The position numbers and the translations under genes are program-made. The notes beneath the pieces were generated by a model, which saw nothing but the letters and a program-made list of their open reading frames with translations, was not told where the DNA came from and ran no database searches. From Planctomycetota bacterium (GTDB taxonomy: Bacteria > Planctomycetota > MHYJ01 > JACQXL01), in contig JACQXL010000039.1 of the NCBI GenBank assembly GCA_016208805.1, positions 1 to 7,112 on the forward strand: a stretch of 7,112 nt of DNA. Reading direction: 5' to 3'. Shown piece after piece: positions 1 to 6,848 of this stretch. Positions within the stretch are counted from its first letter, which is position 1. Each line of letters opens with the position of its first letter.

Positions 1-4
1 CCAA

Positions 5-105
5 CTACCCGTTCCGGGTTCTCGCTTTGAGAACCCGTCAGGGTTCGTAGAGTAGTCGGCTGCCCTAAAGGTGGTACAGCCGATTGCTCCTTTAGGATGG
101 ACCAT
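5..105. repeat. Palindrome-rich segment with possible H-type pseudoknot
   Basis: Seen directly: a perfect 9-bp stem pairs 15-23 (CGGGTTCTC) with 29-37 over a 5-nt loop, and shorter ACCC/GGGT arms flank it. Next to it, TCGGCTG at 56-62 pairs perfectly with 77-83, and CCTAAAGG at 64-71 pairs perfectly with 89-96. These last two stems interleave, which is the topology of an H-type pseudoknot with loops of about 1, 5 and 5 nt. It could equally be two alternative hairpins of a dispersed repeat. On the minus strand a frame beginning ATG at 105 stays open to the window edge (35 codons), but I recognise no protein family in it. Function unknown; it could be a mobile palindrome, a structured RNA or the end of an unseen gene. 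Confidence 0.5.
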
Positions 106-130
106 AACTCGCTCTGCTCTAACAGCCGGA

Positions 131-415
131 CTATAACAGGGCAACTTCTTCTGCCAGCACCCTTTTTCTGATAATCGGTTTGATAGTGCTGTATTCTACC
201 AGGTCAACCTTTTTATTAAGGGCTTCTTCAAGTTCTGATTTGATATGGATAAAACCGAGCAGATTTATGTCATCTCTGGTAATTTCCACCAGGATATCTA
301 CATCGCTGTCTTTAGTATCTTTGCCGTTGGCAGCCGAGCCGAAGAGCCCGGCTCGTTTTACGCCGTATTTCTTCAGCACGGGAATAACTTTCTGTTTGAT
401 TTCTCTAATACCCAT
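131..415 (-). CDS. MNT-family nucleotidyltransferase (HEPN/MNT antitoxin-like)
   Basis: This 94-residue protein matches the minimal nucleotidyltransferase (MNT, pol-beta superfamily) fold. Gly26-Ser27 is followed by the metal-binding pair Asp38/Asp40 in the context SDVDILV, and a third acidic residue, Asp71, lies in KKVDLVEY. This is the GSxxxG...DxD pattern. Known family members often act as antitoxins that adenylylate a HEPN-domain toxin encoded beside them. No HEPN gene is visible upstream, where repeats and glmS lie. The 130 bases downstream show no recognisable HEPN start, so the gene is either an orphan or its partner lies beyond the window. There is no clear Shine-Dalgarno sequence before the ATG at 415. 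A TTGACA box at 446-451 with a weak TAGTAA at 422-427 would start transcription close to that ATG. Family call is secure; toxin-antitoxin role is inferred. Confidence 0.85.
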   Translation of the reverse strand: MGIREIKQKVIPVLKKYGVKRAGLFGSAANGKDTKDSDVDILVEITRDDINLLGFIHIKSELEEALNKKVDLVEYSTIKPIIRKRVLAEEVALL

Positions 416-421
416 ATCTTA

Positions 422-451
422 TTACTAAGCATTTTCGTTGCATCTTGTCAA
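422..451 (-). promoter_or_regulatory. Possible promoter of the MNT gene
   Basis: Read on the minus strand, a perfect TTGACA (446-451) is followed after 18 bp by TAGTAA (422-427), a weak match to TATAAT. Transcription would begin about 7 nt further on, almost at the ATG at 415, giving a leaderless or nearly leaderless message. That agrees with the lack of a Shine-Dalgarno sequence. The weak -10 box makes this tentative. Confidence 0.3.
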
Positions 452-475
452 TACATTAAGAGCCTGTAACAAAAT

Positions 476-504
476 GAGATTGCTTCGCTTACGCTCGCAA
501 TGAC
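476..504. repeat. Solo half-copy of the GATTGCTTCG...CTCGCAATGAC repeat
   Basis: GATTGCTTCG (478-487) and CTCGCAATGAC (494-504) match, in order and spacing class, the left half of the large palindrome at 6743-6832, where they occur at 6744-6753 and 6765-6775. The middle differs: CTTACG here, a GTCCC/GGGAC hairpin there. The copy lies between the MNT gene and glmS, and no second half follows it. Confidence 0.6.
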
Positions 505-542
505 ACGGGAGGAAGCCAGAAGGTTTCAACAGAGTCATACCC

Positions 543-588
543 TTCTTCGTGTCTTTGTGCCTTAGTGGTAATCTGTGCAATCTGTGGT

Positions 589-590
<2 letters not shown>
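543..590. repeat. CTTCGTG / ATCTGTGG-type dispersed repeat
   Basis: A run of short related units includes TTCGTGTCTTTGTG (547-560), then ATCTGTG (571-577) and ATCTGTGGTTC (580-590). The last units match 4667-4688 between cmk and plsC. The repeat runs into the first two bases of the glmS stop codon complement (589-591), so it abuts the end of glmS exactly. I recall similar CCACAGAT-type repeats from other environmental genomes, but cannot check this here. Confidence 0.5.
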
Positions 591-2463
<1,873 letters not shown>

Positions 2464-2474
2464 GGTTTTGTAAA

Positions 2475-2504
2475 CGGATTAAACCGATTGAACAGATTAA
2501 TCCG
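2475..2504. repeat. Inverted repeat in the rpsA-glmS gap
   Basis: CGGATTAA (2475-2482) pairs perfectly with TTAATCCG (2497-2504) over a 14-nt loop. The surrounding gap is built of related ATTAA/ATCCG units. There is no T-run on the minus-strand downstream side, so it is not a standard terminator. It occupies about half of the short leader before glmS. Confidence 0.4.
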
Positions 2505-2521
2505 CTAAATCCGCTTACTAA

Positions 2522-3940
2522 TTACGCCAACTTGACTGCGATGCGCCGTTCTTCCGGCTCTAATTTCACCACCTGCACCTGAACCACGTCGTCAATCTTG
2601 AGCGAGGCGGTTGACGGGCCGGTTTCATCGGCCTTGGCGCTCTGCCCCGATGATAAGATCGGAACGGAGTTTATCCCAGTGGGACTCACGCTCCGCAGGG
2701 TGCCTTCTAATTGCGGTTCAAGTTCCACGACCGTGCCCAGGTTGCTCATCTTGATAATCTTGGCCTGGTGCGTAGAACCTTCCGGGTATTTCTCAGGTAT
2801 CGTTGTTTCCCACGGATTGGGCGTGAGTTGTTTCAAGCCCAGCGAGACCCGTTTCTTGACCGGGTCAACCGAGAGAATGACCACCTCTATCTTATCGCCT
2901 TTCTTGACGATATCCGATGGTTTATTGACTTTTCTGGTCCAGGACATATCCTCAATGTGCAGGAGTCCGTCCACGCCTTCCTCAATTTCAATGAATGCGC
3001 CGTAGGTGGTGACATTCTTGACCCGTCCCTGAATCTTGGTGCCGGCCGGATATTTCTGCTCTATCTCGGTCCAGGGATTGGCTTCCAATTGTTTCATACT
3101 CAGCGAGATTTCCTGCTTCTCCGGCTCGCTCTTGAGGACGCTCACTTCCACGATATCGCCGATGGCAATCATCTCGGACGGATGGGCCAGCCGTTTGGTC
3201 CAGGACATCTCGGAGATATGGAGCAGGCCTTCCACGCCGTGTTCCAGTTCCACGAATGCGCCGTAGGGGACGATATTGACGACCTTGCCTTTGAGGTGCA
3301 TAGCGGCCGGGTATTTGACGCCGACCTTTTCCCATGGGTTATCGGTGAGTTGCTTCATCCCCAGCGAGAATTCGCCTTTTTCCTTGTTAATCTTTAAGAC
3401 CTTGACATTGATTTTCTGGTTCGGGGCGACCATTTCGGACGGATGGGCAATCCGGCTCCAGGACATATCGCTGATATGGAGCAGGCCTTCAATCCCGCCG
3501 ATATCCACCATCATTCCGCCTTTGGTCAGCGATACGACCCGGCCTTTGATGATATCGCCTTCCTTGTAGTTTTTGGTGATGTTTTCCCAGCCGCGCATCC
3601 GGTCGGCCTTTTCCTTGGAAAGGACCAGCGAAGAATCTTCCTCATTGATGACTTCCAGCAGTGCCTCTATTTCATCGCCGACCTTCAACTCTTCCGGCAC
3701 GGTAAAGTCTGATTTCGGGATTGAACCTTCGGTCTTGCAATTCAGATCTACGATGATGCTGTCGCCGGTGATATTGATTATCTTGCCCTTGACAATCGTG
3801 CCGACCTTAAGGTCTTTGAACGATTCGTGGTAGAGTTTGGAAATAGTCTCATCCGGCACCTTTTCCAGATGCTTGTCAATATCGGATTCCACCTCTTTCT
3901 CGGTGATGCCGTATTTCTGCAGTTCCACAAGGTTTCTCAT
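2522..3940 (-). CDS. rpsA: 30S ribosomal protein S1
   Basis: S1 binds mRNA on the 30S subunit and helps initiation on structured or weakly signalled messages. The 472 residues contain five S1 (OB-fold) repeats at about 44-110, 126-197, 213-284, 299-371 and 387-472. Repeats 2 to 4 carry the hallmark GLLHIS/GLLHIE-DMSW signature and are joined by NPW-containing linkers (NPWEK, NPWTE, NPWET). E. coli S1 has six repeats; shorter forms are common outside Gammaproteobacteria. Repeat 5 is abnormal: after LEGTLR, where family members have a short LxHISEL-like segment, there are about 30 Ser/Thr/Pro/Gly-rich residues (417-446). The fold then resumes at LKIDDVVQVQV. The DNA for that segment is palindromic. 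The start is well supported by GAGGAG 4 nt before the ATG. It lies between plsC and glmS with gaps of 66 and 58 bp. Confidence 0.96.
   Translation of the reverse strand: MRNLVELQKYGITEKEVESDIDKHLEKVPDETISKLYHESFKDLKVGTIVKGKIINITGDSIIVDLNCKTEGSIPKSDFTVPEELKVGDEIEALLEVINEEDSSLVLSKEKADRMRGWENITKNYKEGDIIKGRVVSLTKGGMMVDIGGIEGLLHISDMSWSRIAHPSEMVAPNQKINVKVLKINKEKGEFSLGMKQLTDNPWEKVGVKYPAAMHLKGKVVNIVPYGAFVELEHGVEGLLHISEMSWTKRLAHPSEMIAIGDIVEVSVLKSEPEKQEISLSMKQLEANPWTEIEQKYPAGTKIQGRVKNVTTYGAFIEIEEGVDGLLHIEDMSWTRKVNKPSDIVKKGDKIEVVILSVDPVKKRVSLGLKQLTPNPWETTIPEKYPEGSTHQAKIIKMSNLGTVVELEPQLEGTLRSVSPTGINSVPILSSGQSAKADETGPSTASLKIDDVVQVQVVKLEPEERRIAVKLA
2626..2695. repeat. Palindromic element within rpsA, in-frame insertion
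   Basis: Nested inverted repeats are seen directly. CCGAT (2647-2651) pairs with ATCGG (2658-2662); CATCGG (2626-2631) pairs with CCGATG (2647-2652) as an alternative; TCCC (2674-2677) pairs with GGGA (2681-2684); CGGAG (2665-2669) pairs with CTCCG (2691-2695). They fall on the aberrant residues 417-446 of S1. The cores match the intergenic palindromes in this window: CCGAT/ATCGG, and TCCC-N3-GGGA like 6753-6765. Confidence 0.6.
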
Positions 3941-3944
3941 ATTT

Positions 3945-3950
3945 CTCCTC
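3945..3950 (-). promoter_or_regulatory. Shine-Dalgarno sequence of rpsA
   Basis: GAGGAG on the minus strand, 4 nt before the ATG at 3940, is the strongest ribosome-binding site in the window and fixes the rpsA start. Confidence 0.75.
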
Positions 3951-3960
3951 TTAAGACTCC

Positions 3961-3988
3961 GTCCCGACGTCCCGATATAATCGGGGTT
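3961..3988. repeat. CCCGAT/ATCGGG palindrome in the rpsA leader
   Basis: CCCGAT (3971-3976) and ATCGGG (3980-3985) form a perfect 6-bp stem with a 3-nt loop, preceded by GTCCCGAC (3961-3968). It sits between the plsC stop and the rpsA ribosome-binding site, so it would form in the leader RNA about 20 nt before the rpsA ribosome-binding site. It lacks a T-run and so is not a typical terminator. Confidence 0.6.
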
Positions 3989-4006
3989 GGGGCGGGGTGT
4001 TTCATC

Positions 4007-4582
4007 TCAAATTTGGCTCAAGTTATCTAATTCCGCCTGAACCTCAGCTATTAAGGTTTCAGCGGATTTGTTTGCCTGCGGGATAACCGCTTTGCCGTAA
4101 GAGACCCGAATAGGTTTAAGTCTGGCCGGCAAGGTATGATGTCTGGGCCAGACCTCAAAAGCGCCGTTGATTAAAGTAGGGATGACCGGTATATTTGCCT
4201 TGCTACTCAATAAACCAATGCCCTTTGTAAGCGGCCCAATCCTGCCGTCGGATGTCCGGGTGCCTTCCGGGAAGACCAACACGAGTTTGCCTTCCTGCAG
4301 AAGTCTGATTGCCTGGCGCATCACCCCGGCATTGCCGCTTTCCCGCGGAAGCGGTATCGCATTCACGGAACTGATGAGCACACCGAATAACCAATTGGCC
4401 TCAAACAGTTCCCGCTTTGCCAGAAAATATACCGGGCGATTGATTCCTATTCCCACCAGCACCGGGTCCAGATAACTCTGGTGGTTGGACGCAATTAAAC
4501 CACCTCCTTTTTTGGGTATGTGCTGCCGGCCGGCTGTCCTCAGTGAGAACAGCGCCATACCAGATATATTGAATTGTTGCAA
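4007..4582 (-). CDS. plsC: 1-acyl-sn-glycerol-3-phosphate acyltransferase (PlsC family)
   Basis: PlsC-type enzymes acylate lysophosphatidic acid to phosphatidic acid at the inner face of the membrane. The 191-residue reading shows the acyltransferase blocks in order: the HX4D catalytic motif His34/Asp39 in NHQSYLDP, substrate-binding FPEGTRT (104-110) and IPVIPTLINGA (131-141). The C-terminal half is complete and ends with a short helix. The N-terminus is uncertain. The frame can start at TTG 4582 or ATG 4558, since a TGA at 4592-4594 closes it upstream. The only good Shine-Dalgarno sequence (4598-4603) lies 15 nt from the TTG and 2 nt from an ATG (4593-4595) in another frame, which reads MTILLATIQYIWYGA. 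That peptide looks like the usual hydrophobic PlsC N-terminus, so a frameshift near 4550 is possible. Family assignment is firm; acyl-acceptor specificity is not shown. Confidence 0.9.
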   Translation of the reverse strand: MQQFNISGMALFSLRTAGRQHIPKKGGGLIASNHQSYLDPVLVGIGINRPVYFLAKRELFEANWLFGVLISSVNAIPLPRESGNAGVMRQAIRLLQEGKLVLVFPEGTRTSDGRIGPLTKGIGLLSSKANIPVIPTLINGAFEVWPRHHTLPARLKPIRVSYGKAVIPQANKSAETLIAEVQAELDNLSQI

Positions 4583-4597
4583 GCAAAATCGTCATTT

Positions 4598-4603
4598 CTC
4601 CTT
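4598..4603 (-). promoter_or_regulatory. Shine-Dalgarno sequence upstream of plsC
   Basis: AAGGAG on the minus strand lies 2 nt before an out-of-frame ATG (4593-4595) and 15 nt before the in-frame TTG (4580-4582). Neither spacing is ideal, which is why the plsC start is in doubt. Confidence 0.45.
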
Positions 4604-4605
4604 GC

Positions 4606-4686
4606 AACCACAGATACACACTGATAAACACGGATACCGGATAAACTCGGGTTTTTGTCTGGGGCCATCTGTGTCCATCTGTGGTT
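4606..4686. repeat. CCACAGAT-type inverted repeats between cmk and plsC
   Basis: AACCACAGAT (4606-4615) and ATCTGTGGTT (4677-4686) form a perfect 10-bp inverted pair 61 nt apart. An extra ATCTGTG lies at 4667-4673, and related CACACTGATAAACACGGAT lies inside. The 4667-4688 side matches the repeat ending at 590 beside glmS. The element fills nearly the whole gap between cmk and plsC. Confidence 0.6.
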
Positions 4687-4695
4687 CCGAAACCG

Positions 4696-5529
4696 TTACC
4701 GGCATAGCCGGGATTGCCTCAACCCGCTTCGTCTGAAATTATTTCTTCGCTGGGCGGCCAGCCGCGCAATATGGTGCAATATTTGAACCACGACCTGATT
4801 AATGGAAAGGTGTGTGGTATCAACGGCGATAGCGTCCCTGGCTTGCACCAGCGGCGCCACGGAGCGGGCCTTGTCGCGCCGGTCGCGTAACTTGATTTCA
4901 TCAAGGACCTTTTTGTAGGCCAGCCCGTGTTCACTTGCGTCCCGATGTGAATCGGGATGTCCCGCTTCCCCCCGATGACCATCGGGGGACATCGGGGCGC
5001 TATGATGCCGTTGCTTCTCGTCCCGGTCCTGGAGTATTTCTAATTCCCTGTGCCGTCTTAACGCCCGCTCGGCGTGCGATGCGTCCAGATAGAACTTGAC
5101 CGGCGCATCCGGGAAAACGACGCTGCCCGTGTCGCGGCCTTCCACCACATACTTCTTGCCGCTGACGATGGACTGCTGGATGCGGTTTACCTCTTTGCGC
5201 ACACCGGCTAGGTTGGCCAGTTGATAGACCTGGGCGGTCAGTTCCGGCCGGCGTATCAACTTGGTGACATTCCGATTGTCCAGATAGACCCGCGTGCCGG
5301 AATCGGTCTGCCTGAACTTTATCCGGGTGCGTTTGGCTAACCTGATAAGCGCGTTCCGGTCGGCCAGGTTGACCTTTTTGGTGATGGCCTTCAGTGTCAG
5401 CGCCCGGTAAATCGCGCCGCTGTCCAGATAATGGAAATGCAACCGCTTGGCCACGATTTTGCCGACCGTGCTTTTGCCCACCCCGGCCGGACCGTCTATG
5501 GTGATGATGAATGTTGATTTATTAGACAA
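4696..5529 (-). CDS. cmk: Cytidylate kinase (with in-frame insert)
   Basis: Cmk phosphorylates CMP and dCMP with ATP in the cytoplasm, supplying nucleotide and CDP-lipid synthesis. Visible motifs are the P-loop GPAGVGKST (13-21), LDSGAIYRA (35-43) in the CMP-binding region, the GRDTGSVVFPDA segment (131-142), the lid-region RRDKAR (217-222), and DAIAVDTTHLSINQVV (232-247) near the normal C-terminus. At 277 residues it is about 50 longer than typical Cmk. Some 29 residues (about 175-203) rich in His, Asp, Ser and Gly interrupt the lid before KKVLDEIKLRD, exactly over a DNA palindrome. A basic tail of about 23 residues follows the last expected helix. The frame is otherwise intact. The start is TTG, 2 bp after the htrA stop; the purine-rich GGGAGAGAG at the end of htrA can act as its ribosome-binding site, so the two are probably translationally coupled. 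Whether the inserted lid is active is unknown. Confidence 0.94.
   Translation of the reverse strand: MSNKSTFIITIDGPAGVGKSTVGKIVAKRLHFHYLDSGAIYRALTLKAITKKVNLADRNALIRLAKRTRIKFRQTDSGTRVYLDNRNVTKLIRRPELTAQVYQLANLAGVRKEVNRIQQSIVSGKKYVVEGRDTGSVVFPDAPVKFYLDASHAERALRRHRELEILQDRDEKQRHHSAPMSPDGHRGEAGHPDSHRDASEHGLAYKKVLDEIKLRDRRDKARSVAPLVQARDAIAVDTTHLSINQVVVQILHHIARLAAQRRNNFRRSGLRQSRLCR
4699..4711. repeat. Short palindrome over the cmk C-terminus
   Basis: CCGGC (4699-4703) and GCCGG (4707-4711) form a perfect 5-bp stem with a 3-nt loop covering the final cmk codons. It belongs to the unusual basic C-terminal tail. No T-run follows, so terminator function is not supported. Confidence 0.35.
4940..4997. 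repeat. Compound palindromic element inside cmk
   Basis: Seen directly: TCCCGAT (4940-4946) pairs with ATCGGGA (4951-4957) over 4 nt. CCCCCGAT (4969-4976) pairs with ATCGGGGG (4981-4988) over 4 nt. The outer arms CCCGATGT (4941-4948) and ACATCGGG (4989-4996) also match perfectly, so two hairpins or one long stem can form. The element encodes most of the extra Cmk residues 175-203 without a stop codon or frameshift. Its cores match those at 3971-3985 and 6804-6817. Confidence 0.75.
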
Positions 5530-5531
5530 TG

Positions 5532-6719
5532 CTATTTTCTCTCTCCCACAGTTGAAGTCACTGTTTCCTGTTTGCCGTTCCTGATAATCTTGATGTCAAC
5601 CGTGCCGCCGACCTCTAACTTAGTGATTGTCTTGGTGAGGTCTTTCGGCGAGTCTATTTTGTCGGCGCCGATTTCTATAACGACATCGCCTTCCATCAGG
5701 CCGGCCTTTTCAGCCGCGGTCCTGGGTTGGACCCGCAGGACAAATGCGCCCTTGGCTTCTTTCATCTTCAGGAGTTTGAGCAGTTCATCCAGGTTATCCA
5801 GCCCGTAATACTTTACCAGCGATTCGTCTATGGCGCTCATCTCCACGCCCAGGAACGGACGGGTGACCTTGCCCTTTTCTATGAGTTTCTTCATTATATA
5901 TTTGGCCCGGTTGATGGGAATGGCGAAGCCGACGCCCTGGTAGCCGCCGTTCTGGGTGATGATGGCCGAGTTTATGCCGACCACATCGCCTGAGATAGCG
6001 ACCAGCGGGCCGCCGCTGTTGCCCGGATTAATGGCCGCATCAGTCTGGATGAAGCCGGGATAATCGCTGTCCGACTGGTTATCTTCGGCCGAGCCGCGCC
6101 GGGCGCTGACGATACCGAGCGTCACGGTATTGCCCAGTCCGAACGGACTGCCGATGGCCACGACCCATTCGCCTACTTCTATCTTATCCGAATCGCCCAG
6201 CACGGCCGGATGGAGGTTGGGAGCGTTTATCTTAACCACGGCGATGTCGCTCAAGGCGTCACTGCCCACCACCTTGCCGATGAACTCGCGCTTGTCGGCC
6301 AATGTTACTTTAATCTCATTGGCCTGCTGGACCACGTGGTTATTGGTCAGGATATAGCCCTGGTCGTCAATAATCACGCCCGAGCCGACCTGCGCGGTCT
6401 GGACTTGCGGTGTCCGTCTCATAAATCCCCAGAAGAACTCGTCGTCATAAGCCATTATCGTTTTCTTGGTGCTGATGCTCACCACGGACGGCTGGACGCA
6501 TTTGACCAGTTTGGTAAACGGCTGGAAGTTCTCTTTGAATGTCTGCAACTCCTTGCGGATTTGCTGACGTTCTTCCTCGCGGAGTCGCAACGGAGTCCCG
6601 TCCTTATCGGCGGGGCTGGGCTGGGCGGGCAGTTTGCTGACTTCGTAGTATTTGCCGATGACCAGTCCGCAGAATACCCCCAGAACCAATATAGCCACTA
6701 AATGCCACTTCTTATCCAT
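5532..6719 (-). CDS. HtrA/DegS-like trypsin-type serine protease with one PDZ domain
   Basis: HtrA-family proteases degrade or sense misfolded proteins in the periplasm or at the outer face of the membrane. The 395 residues begin with a short Lys-containing N-terminus and a hydrophobic segment (6-23) with no clear signal-peptidase site, suggesting a membrane anchor. A Lys/Glu-rich linker with coiled-coil potential follows (45-70). The protease domain (about 75-275) has a complete triad: His128 in TNNHVV, Asp158 in LSDIAVV and Ser235 in GNSGGPLV. A single PDZ domain (about 288-390) begins at FLGVEM and includes GAFVLRVQPRTAAEKAGL. One PDZ plus an anchor resembles DegS more than DegP, but domain count alone does not assign an orthologue. 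The ATG at 6719 has GAAAGG 8 nt upstream. It is followed by cmk after 2 bp and preceded by another PDZ-coding gene, so two HtrA-like genes may be in tandem. Confidence 0.95.
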   Translation of the reverse strand: MDKKWHLVAILVLGVFCGLVIGKYYEVSKLPAQPSPADKDGTPLRLREEERQQIRKELQTFKENFQPFTKLVKCVQPSVVSISTKKTIMAYDDEFFWGFMRRTPQVQTAQVGSGVIIDDQGYILTNNHVVQQANEIKVTLADKREFIGKVVGSDALSDIAVVKINAPNLHPAVLGDSDKIEVGEWVVAIGSPFGLGNTVTLGIVSARRGSAEDNQSDSDYPGFIQTDAAINPGNSGGPLVAISGDVVGINSAIITQNGGYQGVGFAIPINRAKYIMKKLIEKGKVTRPFLGVEMSAIDESLVKYYGLDNLDELLKLLKMKEAKGAFVLRVQPRTAAEKAGLMEGDVVIEIGADKIDSPKDLTKTITKLEVGGTVDIKIIRNGKQETVTSTVGERK

Positions 6720-6727
6720 AGTTTATA

Positions 6728-6733
6728 CCTTTC
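6728..6733 (-). promoter_or_regulatory. Shine-Dalgarno sequence of the HtrA gene
   Basis: GAAAGG on the minus strand, 8 nt before the ATG at 6719, supports that start. It lies just downstream of the large palindrome at 6743-6832, so folding of the palindrome in RNA would bring a stable structure within about 10 nt of this site. Confidence 0.6.
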
Positions 6734-6742
6734 GTGATGGTT

Positions 6743-6832
6743 AGATTGCTTCGTCCCGGTGGGACTCGCAATGACAGGTTCCGAAGGCGTCATTGCGAGG
6801 AGACCCGATTTATCGGGACGACGAAGCAATCT
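6743..6832. repeat. Four-armed palindromic element (MITE-like)
   Basis: Outer arms AGATTGCTTCGTC (6743-6755) and GACGAAGCAATCT (6820-6832) are a perfect 13-bp inverted pair. Inner arms CTCGCAATGAC (6765-6775) and GTCATTGCGAG (6789-6799) are a perfect 11-bp pair. Between the arms lie two more hairpins: GTCCC/GGGAC (6753-6757/6761-6765) and CCCGAT/ATCGGG (6804-6809/6812-6817). The unit of about 90 bp can therefore fold into a cruciform with side arms. No transposase and no convincing target-site duplication are visible. A half-copy occurs at 476-504. The element fills most of the gap between the PDZ gene and htrA. Confidence 0.8.
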
Positions 6833-6848
6833 CAGTATATTCTTATTC

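Noticed and set aside
416..588. Rho-independent terminator after glmS
   Set aside because: The inverted repeats in this gap are not followed by a T-run on the minus strand.
2464..2521. glmS ribozyme or riboswitch upstream of glmS
   Set aside because: The gap is only 58 bp and consists of short ATCCG/ATTAA repeats. There is no room for the ribozyme core.
2711..3397. Long plus-strand open frame (228 codons) opposite rpsA
   Set aside because: It lies wholly opposite a clear rpsA and has no recognisable domain. It reflects the repetitive S1 repeats read on the other strand.
4719..4982. Alternative minus-strand frame within cmk, considered as evidence of a cmk frameshift
   Set aside because: The conserved C-terminal Cmk motifs (RRDKAR, DAIAVDTT) stay in the main frame on both sides of the insert, so the frame is intact.
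6590..6620. Palindrome within the HtrA linker (CCCG...CGGG near PSPADKDG)
   Set aside because: Only a 4-bp imperfect stem with a long loop is present. The linker is naturally variable in this family, so an insertion cannot be supported.
6210..6701. Plus-strand open frame (163 codons) opposite the HtrA gene
   Set aside because: It is antisense to a protease with a full catalytic triad, with no family resemblance and no ribosome-binding site.
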